From contig JASLTG010000016.1 of NCBI GenBank assembly GCA_030743005.1, positions 1-64,000 of the forward strand: a DNA stretch of 64,000 bases, written 5' to 3'. A model generated the notes under the pieces. The model had not been told where the DNA came from. It ran no database searches and saw nothing but the letters and a program-made list of their open reading frames with translations. The translations under genes were made by a program, and so were the position numbers. Shown here one piece after another: positions 1 to 8,954 of the stretch; within the stretch, counting starts at the first letter, position 1, and each line of letters opens with the position of its first letter. The DNA comes from Acidimicrobiales bacterium (GTDB taxonomy: Bacteria; Actinomycetota; Acidimicrobiia; Acidimicrobiales; Poriferisodalaceae).

Positions 1-855
1 AACGATCTAGGTGGTGGAGTAGACGGGTCAGGTGAAGACACCGGACCGGCTGAGGAAACAGCACAAGAGATTCGTGACATGGGCGGCGAAGCAGTTGCTA
101 ACAACGACTCCGTTACAGACTGGGAGGGTGCCCAGCGAATGGTGAACGCAGCTGTTGAAGCCTTCGGAGACCTCCACGTTTTAGTTAACAACGCGGGAAT
201 CCTGAGGGATCGAGTTGTCGTAAACATGACCGAAGGGGAATGGGACGCGGTTATCGACGTCCACATGAAGGGTCACTTTTGTCCCACGCGTTGGGCCGCT
301 GCCTATTGGCGCGAACAAACCAAAGCAGGCATCGAAGTTGATGCGGCAATCATCAACACCGCCTCTGGGGCAATGCTGGGAAATCTAGGGCAACTTAACT
401 ATTCGGGAGCTAAAGCTGGAATAGCCGCCATGACGCTCGTGGGTGCGGGAGAACTCGCCCGATATGGAGTGAGAGTCAACTGTTTGGCGCCAATTGCTCG
501 GACCAGGATGACGCTACAAACCCCCGGACTTGAAGAAGTCGTCGCAGCCCCTGAAGACCCATCAGATTTCGACTTGTACGACCCGGCCAACATAAGCCCC
601 TTAGTTGGCTACCTAGCTACAGAAGGGTGCCCATTCACCGGAGGTGTCTTCCACATAGGAGGCAACGAAGTAGGCCTCTACGGTGGCTGGTCTCTAGCCG
701 ACGAGAACATTCTCGCCACAGACGGTCGTTGGACCGTTGGTGACTTGAAAGACAAAGCGCCGCGGTTACTTGATGGACGCAGCAGTCTGGCATCGGTCAC
801 CACCTCGATCGGTGACACCTTTAAAGGGTTCGGTAAGCGACAGCCAACCGAATAG
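1..855 (+). CDS. SDR-family oxidoreductase, 5' end cut by window
   Basis: This is a short-chain dehydrogenase/reductase, an NAD(P)-dependent oxidoreductase related to FabG and to the hydroxyacyl-CoA dehydrogenase part of multifunctional beta-oxidation enzymes. The frame is open from the first base, and the visible part begins inside the Rossmann fold (a Gly-rich Asn-Asp-Leu-Gly segment), so the true start is upstream of the window. The NNAG motif is at visible residues 63-66 and the catalytic Ser122, Tyr134 and Lys138 are all present. The acidic insert after the first Gly-rich segment is typical of the MFE-2-like branch. A role in acyl-CoA or steroid-like oxidation is inference; the substrate cannot be read from sequence. 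It converges on the kinase gene that follows. Confidence 0.9.
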   Translation, partial: NDLGGGVDGSGEDTGPAEETAQEIRDMGGEAVANNDSVTDWEGAQRMVNAAVEAFGDLHVLVNNAGILRDRVVVNMTEGEWDAVIDVHMKGHFCPTRWAAAYWREQTKAGIEVDAAIINTASGAMLGNLGQLNYSGAKAGIAAMTLVGAGELARYGVRVNCLAPIARTRMTLQTPGLEEVVAAPEDPSDFDLYDPANISPLVGYLATEGCPFTGGVFHIGGNEVGLYGGWSLADENILATDGRWTVGDLKDKAPRLLDGRSSLASVTTSIGDTFKGFGKRQPTE

Positions 856-863
856 GGGACGAC

Positions 864-1961
864 CTAATAGTTCGTCAGAAAACGACCACTGTTGGCGTCT
901 AAGGCCGCGGAGTACAACCTGGTCAGCATGGCCTCGAACAGTTGTCGACTTTCATCATCTGGTGTTTCGATGTTTGAGAGGTTGTTAGCGAGCATCCCCA
1001 TCCACCACAGATGAGCTTGCTCGTAGTCTTCGCGAATAGCGACGGTCTCAGATGGGTTTACGCCGTGCCCAATTAACGTATCGACATAAGTCGCGATGAG
1101 TTCTTCTTCTAATGTGCGGCGGGTTTCGACCATCAAATTGGTAGCTAAGAAAAAGGACAAATCGGTGGCGCCGCCGCTGAACATAGCGGTTTGCCAATCG
1201 ATGACGCTGATATCCCCGTTACTTCCAAACAGCATGTTGGCGAGCCGATAATCGGCGTGAGTGATTGTTAAGGGTTTCGATATCAGTTCTCTTTGCCACC
1301 CGCCGAGTAGAGGCACGAAGGCGTGTAACCACTCGAGTCCTTGATCGGGTAGTACATCACCGAAACGAGCAACGAATCTGGGTAGGGAAGATGCCATTGC
1401 CTGCCCTAACCCTTCCACCACTCCTGGCCCATCAATCCCTGGGACCCAATCCAGAGCTGAGTTAGATGGTTTGTTCCAAAAAGGGGCATGGAGCTGAGCC
1501 AGAGCCTCAACAGCGACATGAGCTTCATCTGATGACGCACCTTTTAGCTGGTCGCCGGGACTTGCGGGGTATAGGTCATCCAAGATCAATATTGCCTTGT
1601 CGCCTTCAATGAAATTCGCTCTACAGGTCGGCACAGAAGTAGTGATGAGAGGAGCCAGACGCGCATAAAACTGTGCTTCTCGGGCCCAGACGTTGAGCAT
1701 TGCTCCCACTGTGCGACCACCCGGATCTTGGGTCGGCAACTTCGCTACAAAACGGGTCGGTAGCTGTGTGGCACTATCAGCCCACGTCACTTCAATCGAA
1801 GCGAGACTGCCGAGAAACGCACTTCCAGCAGCCAACGGTTCAGTCGTTACTGACGCTACTTCCACGCCTGGGTTGGCTGATGCAAGACCTCCGTCGTTGA
1901 ACAAGAAGGTGAGATGATTGGCGTCGAGTTGCGTTGGATCATCCGGAAAATCTTGAATCAT
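864..1961 (-). CDS. APH-family phosphotransferase
   Basis: This 365-residue protein belongs to the aminoglycoside phosphotransferase/choline kinase fold, near the ecdysteroid-kinase-like and ACAD10/11 branch. A candidate ATP-binding Lys sits near residue 74. The catalytic loop is HADYRLAN (H235, D237, N242) and the metal-binding Asp is D255 in IDWQ. It phosphorylates a small hydroxylated molecule in the cytoplasm, but the substrate is unknown. Its ATG overlaps the stop of the upstream hydrolase gene (TAATG), so the two are almost surely translated together. In lineages rich in CoA-transferases, such kinases may act on hydroxy-acids or hydroxyacyl-CoA; that is inference. Confidence 0.85.
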   Translation of the reverse strand: MIQDFPDDPTQLDANHLTFLFNDGGLASANPGVEVASVTTEPLAAGSAFLGSLASIEVTWADSATQLPTRFVAKLPTQDPGGRTVGAMLNVWAREAQFYARLAPLITTSVPTCRANFIEGDKAILILDDLYPASPGDQLKGASSDEAHVAVEALAQLHAPFWNKPSNSALDWVPGIDGPGVVEGLGQAMASSLPRFVARFGDVLPDQGLEWLHAFVPLLGGWQRELISKPLTITHADYRLANMLFGSNGDISVIDWQTAMFSGGATDLSFFLATNLMVETRRTLEEELIATYVDTLIGHGVNPSETVAIREDYEQAHLWWMGMLANNLSNIETPDDESRQLFEAMLTRLYSAALDANSGRFLTNY

Positions 1962-2764
1962 TACACGCTGTGTTCTTCAAACTTCTCAGGGATCCATTCC
2001 ATGAGACGACCACGAATTTCTTCTCCTGCCTCTGCCAACAGATGACCCACTCCTGGAAGCGGGACAAGTTCCCCTCCGCCGATCACCATTCGGACCAATT
2101 CGCTTGCCTGAAGAGGCAAAATCTCGTCCTTATCTCCGTGGAACAAAATGACAGGCGTTCGCGACGCCAAGTCCTCAGCGGGTTCACATCCAGCTGACTG
2201 AGTTGCCAAAGTAACAACACCCGCACAGTGTTCTTGCAAAATGACAGCAGCTTGTAAGGCTGGAGCGCCACCAAATGAGTGGCCCATAGTAATGAAAGTC
2301 TTCCCGCCGCTTCGAGTCGCTAGATCTGCTGCAGCCACAAGATCGTGAACACATTTCTCTGTGTCGTTTGGTGCTCGGTAGCCAACACGAATGAGTCCGA
2401 TACCCATATCAGTGAAGGCAACACCAAGGTCCTGATACAACGCGTCAGCTGGACCGAGAACTCCACCCATTGCCCCTCCACAAGCAATCACGACATGTTC
2501 AGCTTCGGGCCGCCCATGCCAAAACAAGCTGAGCAATCCATCCATTGTGTAGACCTCAATGTGGCGAAGATCTTCAGTGAGCATCGTCTCTACAGCTGCC
2601 ATTGTTCTGAGTTGTTCTAAAGGGGTTGGAGGTAGTTCTTCATCGCTCATTGAAGTTGACACAAATTTCTCTCGGCTGTTTCCTTGGAGAAGCTTGAGTT
2701 CTACTTCAGCTTTCGTCAAATGGTTTATAGAAACTGCGGATCGGGCAGTAGCTTTCGCTACCAT
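1961..2764 (-). CDS. Alpha/beta hydrolase (dienelactone-hydrolase-like)
   Basis: This is a serine hydrolase of the alpha/beta fold. The nucleophile elbow is GHSFGG, the acid lies in a GDKDE segment and the base is in PGVGH near the C-terminus, giving a complete triad. The start is uncertain: ATG at 2764 has a weak AGAAG upstream, while an ATG at 2650 would remove 39 residues that are not typical of the family. The upstream end lies 14 bp from a tRNA gene on the other strand. It is coupled by TAATG to the APH-type kinase downstream. The substrate (ester, lactone or thioester) is unknown. Confidence 0.8.
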   Translation of the reverse strand: MVAKATARSAVSINHLTKAEVELKLLQGNSREKFVSTSMSDEELPPTPLEQLRTMAAVETMLTEDLRHIEVYTMDGLLSLFWHGRPEAEHVVIACGGAMGGVLGPADALYQDLGVAFTDMGIGLIRVGYRAPNDTEKCVHDLVAAADLATRSGGKTFITMGHSFGGAPALQAAVILQEHCAGVVTLATQSAGCEPAEDLASRTPVILFHGDKDEILPLQASELVRMVIGGGELVPLPGVGHLLAEAGEEIRGRLMEWIPEKFEEHSV

Positions 2765-2778
2765 CAATCTTCTGCTCT

Positions 2779-2849
2779 GGCGGGGTGGCCGAGTGGTTAG
2801 GCAGCGGCCTGCAAAGCCGTGTACGCCGGTTCGATTCCGGTCCCCGCCT
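2779..2849 (+). tRNA. tRNA-Cys (anticodon GCA)
   Basis: The cloverleaf is complete. The acceptor stem GGCGGGG pairs with CCCCGCC, the anticodon loop is CTGCAAA, and the T-loop is GGTTCGATTCC. The discriminator base is T, the usual identity base for tRNA-Cys. No CCA is encoded. It stands 53 bp before tRNA-Val, and such Cys/Val pairs are common in Actinobacteria. Confidence 0.97.
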
Positions 2850-2902
2850 CAAAAGCTCGTATAGCTAGTAGCCGAAAATGGCTGATAGGTTACGGGCACT
2901 CA

Positions 2903-2976
2903 GGGCGATTGGCGCAGTTGGTTAGCGCGCTTGCATGACACGCAAGAGGTCACAGGTTCAATTCCTGTATCGCCCA
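2903..2976 (+). tRNA. tRNA-Val (anticodon GAC)
   Basis: The acceptor stem GGGCGAT pairs with ATCGCCC, the anticodon loop is ATGACAC (GAC), and the T-arm reads CAGGTTCAATTCCTG. The discriminator is A and no CCA is encoded. It is probably co-transcribed with the tRNA-Cys just upstream. Confidence 0.97.
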
Positions 2977-3043
2977 CACACAAAACTGCAGGTTAGAGGC
3001 CTAAATCAAGACTGTGATCTGGGTCTGGGGGCACCAGAGATAG

Positions 3044-3424
3044 CTATGCCTGGGTGTATCGCTTTAGCTCGATGACGTTGCTATCCAAGTCCCGTATATA
3101 AATCGCTGGTCCCCAACCCGACGCACCGTAAACAGAGTCAAATTCACGCACTATTTCCACATCGTCGTGGGCCACTAAGTCTGTGAAAGACCCATCTATA
3201 TAAAACGAAATATGATCAACGTTTTCGCCTGTCCGTTCAGTTTCTAAAAGATCTATGACGGTCGTCTCGTTCACGCGCATCGAAAGGAACGGAGCTTCAC
3301 CGGACTTCCATTGCTCGTAACGTTCCGGTTCGAAACCAAGACGGTCCCGATACCAACACATGGAGCGTTCAGTGTCGGCAACATTTATCACCACATGGTC
3401 TATTCCGTAGACCTTGATAGACAT
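3044..3424 (-). CDS. VOC-family (glyoxalase fold) protein
   Basis: This 126-residue protein is a single vicinal-oxygen-chelate domain with the usual two beta-alpha-beta-beta-beta modules. It opens with an IDHVVINVADTERSMCWYRD segment and closes with an RDLDSNVIEL segment carrying the metal-ligand Glu; the first His of the pair is in IDHVV. These small enzymes bind a divalent metal and act as isomerases, dioxygenases or resistance proteins. The length is normal for a one-domain member. The start is supported by a -10 box TAGCCT six nucleotides upstream, with no Shine-Dalgarno. It is transcribed divergently from the CoA-transferase to its right. The substrate is unknown. Confidence 0.85.
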   Translation of the reverse strand: MSIKVYGIDHVVINVADTERSMCWYRDRLGFEPERYEQWKSGEAPFLSMRVNETTVIDLLETERTGENVDHISFYIDGSFTDLVAHDDVEIVREFDSVYGASGWGPAIYIRDLDSNVIELKRYTQA

Positions 3425-3430
3425 ACCTAC

Positions 3431-3436
3431 AGGCTA
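3431..3436 (-). promoter_or_regulatory. -10 box of a leaderless promoter (VOC gene)
   Basis: TAGCCT on the minus strand lies exactly 6 nt before the ATG at 3424. No Shine-Dalgarno is present, so transcription is expected to begin at or next to the start codon. Confidence 0.6.
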
Positions 3437-3512
3437 TTCCTTTTGACTGTGATGATCGCTGAACCAGAGTCGGACCTGCATCGGTTTGAACGGTAAGCCA
3501 TGATGTTCAGTA

Positions 3513-4727
3513 GTGCAGGGGATATTGAACGGAATTCGGGTACTCGACTTTTCTCAAGTATTGGCTGGCCCCACGGCGACCAAGCTTCTGGTCGAGTTGG
3601 GTGCCGAGGTGATCAAGATCGAATTCGCCGAGGAGGGCGACCCTGGTCGCACCTTGCCTCGCGTCAGCGGGTCGCGTTCGGGTTATCACGTGCAGCAGAA
3701 CAGAGGGAAGCGATCTTTGTGCATAGATCTGAGCGACTCGAGGGCAATTGACCTCATCCTTGACCTCGTTCCTTACACCGATGTGGTCATTCAGAACTTC
3801 GCGCTTGGTGTCATGGAACGGCTTGGTCTCGGGTATGACGTTGTGTCAGCGGTCAATCCCCGCGTCGTGATGTGCAACATCTCAGCATTTGGTCGCCAAG
3901 GCCCGCTTGCGCACAAGCCCGGATATGACCCCATTGCCCAGTCATGGGCTGGGGTGCTGCACATGTTGGGTTATGAGGATCGGGCACCCATTCTCGCCGG
4001 GATATCACCGGGTGATGTGCTTACCGGAGTCCATGCTTTTGGGGGAGTGGCTGCGGCGCTGTTCCATCGAGAGCGGACAGGGCGGGGCCAAGAAGTGTCT
4101 GTTTCGCTGCTCGACGCCTACACCACCGCGCATGAGGTGAACTGGCAGGAGTGGTCGGTGTCGGGCGGCCAAAGTGAGCCCATCCGACGAGGCAACGTCC
4201 ACCCAGTCGTCGGTGGCGTTGGAGTATTTGAGACCGGAGACGGTTACGTCACGGTTGCGGCCGTCAATAATGGCCAATGGCAACGCTTGGCCGAGGCTAT
4301 GGGACAACCCGAGCTGTCTGAGGATCCTCGATTTGTATCTAGTCCCGACCGCGTCGTCAATCGAGACGAGGTGAACCTGCTCATCGCAACATGGCTAGCG
4401 ACACAACCCCACCGCGACGACGTTGTGAACCTCCTCGATGAATACCGGGTGCCATCGGCGCCTGTGTTAACACTGGCCGAAGCGGCCCAGCATCCGTACC
4501 TTCACGAGGCCGGCGCAGTGCGATGGGTTGACGACGATGTGCTCGGGAAAGTGCTGGTGCCTGGTATGCCCATAAAGTTTTCTGAAACTCCCGGCGACGC
4601 ACCATTGATGACACAGCGACTCGGTGAAGACAACGAATACGTGACGTGTGAGCTAGCCGGTCGCAGCCCTGACCAGTACAGGGCCCTGGTGGATGAGGGT
4701 GTGCTGTTCCACAATTTCGATAGCTAA
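3513..4727 (+). CDS. CaiB/BaiF (class III) CoA-transferase
   Basis: This 404-residue protein moves CoA between carboxylic acids in the cytoplasm. The family signature begins at residue 8 (GIRVLDFSQVLAGPTATKLL), followed by a GAEVIKIE segment. The catalytic Asp that forms the acyl-aspartyl intermediate is in the PGYDPIAQ segment. The C-terminal APVLTLAEA and RLGEDNEY segments are also typical. The start is a GTG at 3513; the alignment leaves only a few residues before the first strand, which supports it. It lies just before a TauD-type dioxygenase on the same strand, so both may act in degradation of one compound. The substrate pair cannot be read from sequence. Confidence 0.9.
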   Translation: MQGILNGIRVLDFSQVLAGPTATKLLVELGAEVIKIEFAEEGDPGRTLPRVSGSRSGYHVQQNRGKRSLCIDLSDSRAIDLILDLVPYTDVVIQNFALGVMERLGLGYDVVSAVNPRVVMCNISAFGRQGPLAHKPGYDPIAQSWAGVLHMLGYEDRAPILAGISPGDVLTGVHAFGGVAAALFHRERTGRGQEVSVSLLDAYTTAHEVNWQEWSVSGGQSEPIRRGNVHPVVGGVGVFETGDGYVTVAAVNNGQWQRLAEAMGQPELSEDPRFVSSPDRVVNRDEVNLLIATWLATQPHRDDVVNLLDEYRVPSAPVLTLAEAAQHPYLHEAGAVRWVDDDVLGKVLVPGMPIKFSETPGDAPLMTQRLGEDNEYVTCELAGRSPDQYRALVDEGVLFHNFDS

Positions 4728-4851
4728 AGCGATCCCGAAACCTCTTTTGGTTCCTAGTTGAGTCAAAAATCGGTTCAGCCGCGCAACCCGAACTACGGTG
4801 ATTGCCAGGCCACGCCCTGATATTCGGTCCTCATTCTACGAAAGGGTCATC

Positions 4852-5718
4852 GTGAGTCTCGAGATCACTCCAATGTCTGAGGCGCCTTTCGGGGCTCTTG
4901 TTTGTGGTTGGGAGCCAGCCGAAGCACTTACCGACGCAAGTAAGCGAATTATCACTGAGGCGTTACACCATCACCGGCTGTTGGTGTTTCGCGGCCAGGC
5001 TCAGCCCACTGATGAGGACTTGGTGAGATTCGTCGAGTCATTCGGCGACCCGATTAGAGGATCGGAGTGGTTCCGGAATGCGGGAGCGCTTCCAGAGATT
5101 CTCCCAGTGACAAATATTCGGGGTGAGGACGGCGACCGTTTGGGAGTCGAGGGTGCTACCGACCTCGAGTGGCACGCCGACTATTCCTATGCAGCGACAC
5201 CCGCGAAGACGAGCTTTCTCAACGCGGTGGAGCTTCCATCTGAACCGCCCCGGACGTACTTCACTGACATGTATGACGCCTACGCAACCCTTGACCCCGG
5301 TTTACAGGCTCGCCTCAGCGGCCTGCGAGCCACGCACAGCATTGCCGACTACATGGCTGAACCCGACAAAGATTTTGCGGCCAAGATCGAGCGCGACGAG
5401 GCAGCCGGTATCGACCGTCCCGACATTCCTGAGGCTGAACATCCAGTGGTGGTGTGCCATCCCGATACCGGCGATGAGATCCTGTATGTGTCAAAGGGCA
5501 TAACCCGTCGAATAGTGGGAATGGAGCGAGCTGAAAGCAGTGCCCTGCTCAAGGAGTTGCATTTGCACGCCACCCAACCTGATCGGGTTTACGGTCATGA
5601 TTGGCAGGTCGGCGATTTAGTTATGTTCGACACCCTCGGAACCATGCATCGACGTGACGCGTGGGACCCAACCGAGCGTCGGCTCATGCGCCAACTCAGC
5701 ACCGCTTGCGTCATCTGA
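4852..5718 (+). CDS. TauD/TfdA-type 2-oxoglutarate dioxygenase
   Basis: This is a non-heme Fe(II)/2-oxoglutarate oxygenase of about 288 residues. The iron ligands are His108 and Asp110 in EWHADYS and a distal His near residue 266 in GTMHRRDAW, followed by an Arg-rich segment that binds 2-oxoglutarate. The frame is open from a GTG at 4798, but the GTG at 4852 is preferred because GAAAGGG lies just before it and the family's first strand follows at once. Relatives hydroxylate taurine, 2,4-D and similar acids and release sulfite or phenol; the substrate here is unknown. It is 124 bp downstream of a CoA-transferase on the same strand. Confidence 0.88.
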   Translation: MSLEITPMSEAPFGALVCGWEPAEALTDASKRIITEALHHHRLLVFRGQAQPTDEDLVRFVESFGDPIRGSEWFRNAGALPEILPVTNIRGEDGDRLGVEGATDLEWHADYSYAATPAKTSFLNAVELPSEPPRTYFTDMYDAYATLDPGLQARLSGLRATHSIADYMAEPDKDFAAKIERDEAAGIDRPDIPEAEHPVVVCHPDTGDEILYVSKGITRRIVGMERAESSALLKELHLHATQPDRVYGHDWQVGDLVMFDTLGTMHRRDAWDPTERRLMRQLSTACVI

Positions 5719-5800
5719 GCAGCTAGGGCCCATTGGAGGAAGGTGACTGACAGGTGTGAGCCCTGTAGCGGCCTCTAAGCAGATGCTTCTCTGACGTAAG

Positions 5801-7033
5801 TTATTGGTCGTTCGTGTCTTCTGCTGCCAGTTCAGCTCGGATCTCGTCGCCGTGCTGGTCAAGCCGCGGCGCCCCCCGGTAGATGCCCGCTGGGTCATCA
5901 CTGAACTTGATAGGGCTATTCAACACAACGGTGGGGCGATGGTGCTCATGATCTACTCGCACCAGCATTTCGCGGGCCAGCACATGGGGGTCATCAACCC
6001 AGTCCGACGGATCATAAACAGGCCCCACCGGCACTTGATTGCCAAGCGTCTCTACAACTTCGGCAGTAGTGCAGCTTGCCGCCCAACCACCAATGACCTC
6101 GTCGACGTATTCTTTGTTGCGCACCCTGCGGCGGTTACTGCGTGTTCGTTCGTCCTCGATGAGTTCGTCGTGGCCAATGAGTTGGCACAACAGTTCGAAG
6201 TGTGGCTGGGTTGGAGTGGCGATAACGCAATGCCCATCCTTGGTGGGGTACACGTCATAGGGGCTGAGTCCGTCGACGCCGTTGCCCATCGGACGCATTG
6301 GACGCCCCATGTACGACCACACCATCTGACTTGCTTCGGACATGGTCATCATCACATCAACCATTGCAACATCAATAAATTGGCCCTTGCCGGTGTCGCG
6401 AGCTCGCCATAAAGCCGCCAGCATGCCGAGTGACGCCATGGTTCCAGGCACCGTGTCTCCGATTGGTGGCCCAACTTTCGTGATGTGATCTTCGTCTTCG
6501 CCGGTAGCGGCTATGACACCGCCCATTGCTTGAGCGATGAGGTCGTACGCGGGCCATTCAGCGTAAGGACTGGGGGCAATACGCGGATCACCAAATCCTC
6601 GGATTGCGGCATACACCAGTTTCGGATTGCGTTCGTGACACACCTCCCAGCCCACTCCGAGGTGGTCCATTACCCCGGCTCGCATGTTTTCGATTAGACC
6701 GTCGGCTGTTTCGACAAGCGACAGGAAGACCTCTCGGTCGTCATCGGTAGTCAGGTCAAGGCAAATCGATCGCTTGTTGCGATTTCGCATCGAATAGTTT
6801 CCGGAATAAAACCGTTCCTCGTCATCACGAGTCCAAGGTCCCTGATGTCTCGTCATTTCCCCTTGCGGTGGCTCGACCTTGATTACATCGGCCCCCATAT
6901 CGGCTAGGAGCATCGCTGCAAAGGGTCCGGCAAGCGCGTGTGTGACGTCGAGGATTCGCAGCCCTTGAAGTGGCCCGGTGGGACCAGACGCCATTGGAGC
7001 AGCGGTTAGATGAGCCTCAAGATGATCTGTCAT
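5801..7033 (-). CDS. CaiB/BaiF (class III) CoA-transferase
   Basis: This 410-residue class III CoA-transferase shows the GLRILDVTHALAGPFAAMLL opening and GADVIKVEPP. The catalytic Asp is probably that in the WPAYDLIAQAMGG segment. The NKRSICLDLT segment contacts CoA in structural relatives. An upstream ATG at 7054 would add seven residues; the ATG at 7033 fits the family better. It is convergent with the TauD-type gene and shares only about half of its residues by eye with the CoA-transferase at 3513, so it is not a recent duplicate. It acts in the cytoplasm on an unknown acid. Confidence 0.88.
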   Translation of the reverse strand: MTDHLEAHLTAAPMASGPTGPLQGLRILDVTHALAGPFAAMLLADMGADVIKVEPPQGEMTRHQGPWTRDDEERFYSGNYSMRNRNKRSICLDLTTDDDREVFLSLVETADGLIENMRAGVMDHLGVGWEVCHERNPKLVYAAIRGFGDPRIAPSPYAEWPAYDLIAQAMGGVIAATGEDEDHITKVGPPIGDTVPGTMASLGMLAALWRARDTGKGQFIDVAMVDVMMTMSEASQMVWSYMGRPMRPMGNGVDGLSPYDVYPTKDGHCVIATPTQPHFELLCQLIGHDELIEDERTRSNRRRVRNKEYVDEVIGGWAASCTTAEVVETLGNQVPVGPVYDPSDWVDDPHVLAREMLVRVDHEHHRPTVVLNSPIKFSDDPAGIYRGAPRLDQHGDEIRAELAAEDTNDQ

Positions 7034-7179
7034 GACTTCATCTTGCCTCGTCACGCCGGTCGACGCGTCCAGAGTTGAACATCATTGATCATTCCAATTA
7101 GCGGCCAGGCGTCTAAGAACGATTCCACCGGGGTGAGTTAGTTCAGCGGAGGTCGGGTCCCAGATGCAATGATGGGGCG

Positions 7180-8010
7180 ATGGCCGATCGTTCCCGCGTG
7201 AGTCTGACGTTCGATGTCGACACTATTTCGCTGTGGATGAGCCGGCAGGACCGCACAGCGTTCAGCCGAGGTGAGTTTGGTGTCGTGGGTGCCCGTCGGA
7301 TACTGAAACTTCTTGCGTCACGATCTGTACATGCCACCTTTTTTGTCCCTGGGTTGACGGCGTCAACCTACCCAGACCTTCTAGAGGAGATCGTTGAGGG
7401 TGGCCACGAGGTCGGCCATCACGGCAATCACCATGAAAATCCTGCACGGCTTGAACGCGACGCCGAACGCCGAGTCCTCGAAGAAGGACTAGAAATCTTG
7501 GAGAATCTGACCGGACAACGACCTGTTGGATGGCGTTCACCCGGCGGCTACGTAACCAGCAGTACTTTCGAGCTTTTGGTCGAGGCAGGGTTTTCGTACG
7601 ACTCGTCGCTAATGGGACACGATGTGCGGCCCTACCGCTGCCGACTTGATGACAGATGGGAAAAAGGTGAAGGAGTCGAATGGGGAACAGAAGTCGACCT
7701 TGTCGAGTTTCCGTGGGCATGGCACCTCGACGACTTCCCATGGTTCGAATACATCCCCCCGCAGGGCGGCAACCTGACACCACCATCAGCCGTACTGGAA
7801 ACCTGGCTCGGTGACCTCGATTGGGCCCTAGCCCATGAGCCCGGCGGGGTGCTGACCTACACCATGCACCCACAAGTCATCGGTCGCGGTAATCGGATGC
7901 TCATGCTTGAACAACTTCTTGATGAGATCGACAAACGCGACGTGGGGTTCACAACCCTCGAAAAGGCGGCCACCGACTGGCGCGCCGCTCACCCGTTCGA
8001 GCACTCGTGA
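7180..8010 (+). CDS. Polysaccharide deacetylase (NodB fold)
   Basis: This 276-residue protein has the NodB homology domain. Motif 1 is TFDVD (Asp12 base, Asp14 metal ligand), motif 2 is a GHEVGHHGNHH segment supplying the metal His pair, and motif 3 is a WRSPGG segment. No signal peptide or membrane segment is seen, so it probably works in the cytoplasm. That, together with the absence of a cell-wall context, suggests a PuuE/allantoinase-like or other amide hydrolase, not a peptidoglycan or chitin deacetylase. The start is preceded by AATGAT at 6 nt, a possible leaderless -10 box. The next gene is a convergent amidotransferase, which may point to a nitrogen-compound role (inference). Confidence 0.85.
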   Translation: MADRSRVSLTFDVDTISLWMSRQDRTAFSRGEFGVVGARRILKLLASRSVHATFFVPGLTASTYPDLLEEIVEGGHEVGHHGNHHENPARLERDAERRVLEEGLEILENLTGQRPVGWRSPGGYVTSSTFELLVEAGFSYDSSLMGHDVRPYRCRLDDRWEKGEGVEWGTEVDLVEFPWAWHLDDFPWFEYIPPQGGNLTPPSAVLETWLGDLDWALAHEPGGVLTYTMHPQVIGRGNRMLMLEQLLDEIDKRDVGFTTLEKAATDWRAAHPFEHS

Positions 8011-8054
8011 CACACAGTTACGGTCTCTAATCGGAGTCCAAAATTTCAGTTGTT

Positions 8055-8777
8055 TTACGCGACGGAAGACTGCTCAATCGTTTGCAGAAGCCACCGAGCG
8101 ACCTCGACCCTATCCAAGGGCCGATCAAGAGATCCGAGAGCCGCGTCGACCGCAGAGCTACCAATGCGTTCAATCCGGGACTGGTACAACGACGCCGCCA
8201 GTTCAGGAACGAACTCGATGTGACCCTGAATGCACATCACATTGCTGCCTACCGTGTAGGCACCGACGGGGCAGGTTGGGGCGGTTGCTAGAAGCTCAGC
8301 TTCACGAGGCAACGTAAGAACTTGGTCCTGATGGCTAGCGAGGAGGCTGTAGCGGTTGGGCATTTCAAGCCACGATCGGCTGCCGGTGACCTCATAGTCA
8401 ATCACCCCGATATTCCATCCGCCGGAGGCTCGACCGACCTCCGCTCCCATTTCGGCGGCTATGAGTTGGTGTCCAAAACACACTCCTGCTAGCGGAGTGC
8501 CATTCCCGAGGGCGGTACTGATCCACGAGCGAAGTTCGGAAATCCATGAGTCGTCGTCAGAGACCGACTGTCGGGACCCGGGAATAACCCACCCAGTGCA
8601 TTCATCGTGCGCGGGTAACGCATCGTGTCGCGCGTCGAAGGGAATTATCTCTGCTCCGACCTTGTTGAAGATGTCGCGAAAAAGTTGTTCATAGTCGCCT
8701 GCAATTGACCGATGGGGGTCGTCAATTGAGTCAAGTACTAAAAGTCCCAGCCGAGTAGGAGAAGAATAATCACTCAC
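8055..8777 (-). CDS. Class I glutamine amidotransferase-like protein
   Basis: This 240-residue protein is a class I glutamine amidotransferase domain. The nucleophile Cys100 is in GVCFGHQL, and His186 and Glu188 in QGHIEF complete the triad. Stand-alone domains of this sort include GuaA-like and gamma-glutamyl-amine hydrolase-like enzymes; no synthase partner is adjacent. The frame stays open to 8966, which would overlap the divergent ssuD-like gene. The GTG at 8777 is preferred because TAGCAT lies 7 nt upstream and the domain begins right after it. The substrate is unknown. Confidence 0.85.
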   Translation of the reverse strand: MSDYSSPTRLGLLVLDSIDDPHRSIAGDYEQLFRDIFNKVGAEIIPFDARHDALPAHDECTGWVIPGSRQSVSDDDSWISELRSWISTALGNGTPLAGVCFGHQLIAAEMGAEVGRASGGWNIGVIDYEVTGSRSWLEMPNRYSLLASHQDQVLTLPREAELLATAPTCPVGAYTVGSNVMCIQGHIEFVPELAASLYQSRIERIGSSAVDAALGSLDRPLDRVEVARWLLQTIEQSSVA

Positions 8778-8784
8778 CGATACG

Positions 8785-8790
8785 ATGCTA
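8785..8790 (-). promoter_or_regulatory. -10 box of a leaderless promoter (amidotransferase)
   Basis: TAGCAT on the minus strand is 7 nt before the GTG at 8777. It supports this internal start over the longer frame that would run into the divergent gene. Confidence 0.55.
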
Positions 8791-8954
8791 GGAGCTACTC
8801 GTCCGACGTGGGTCACTGGAAATGCATATTGTCTTTGCAGGCCACACCAAAACCAAGGAGCGTATTGGGGTTGTCGCGGCAATCGACGTTGGGTGTTCAG
8901 GTAGTTCTGATCGGCGGAGGAGTGGTCGCCGTCAGTAGCAGGTGAGGTGAAAGT

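Noticed and set aside
3020..3045. Small TCTGG/CCAGA hairpin after tRNA-Val as a terminator.
   Set aside because: Only five base pairs and no T-run follow, so the support is too weak.
4728..4851. AAACC/GGTT pairing after the first CoA-transferase as a terminator.
   Set aside because: Only four base pairs; the next gene is on the same strand and may be read through.
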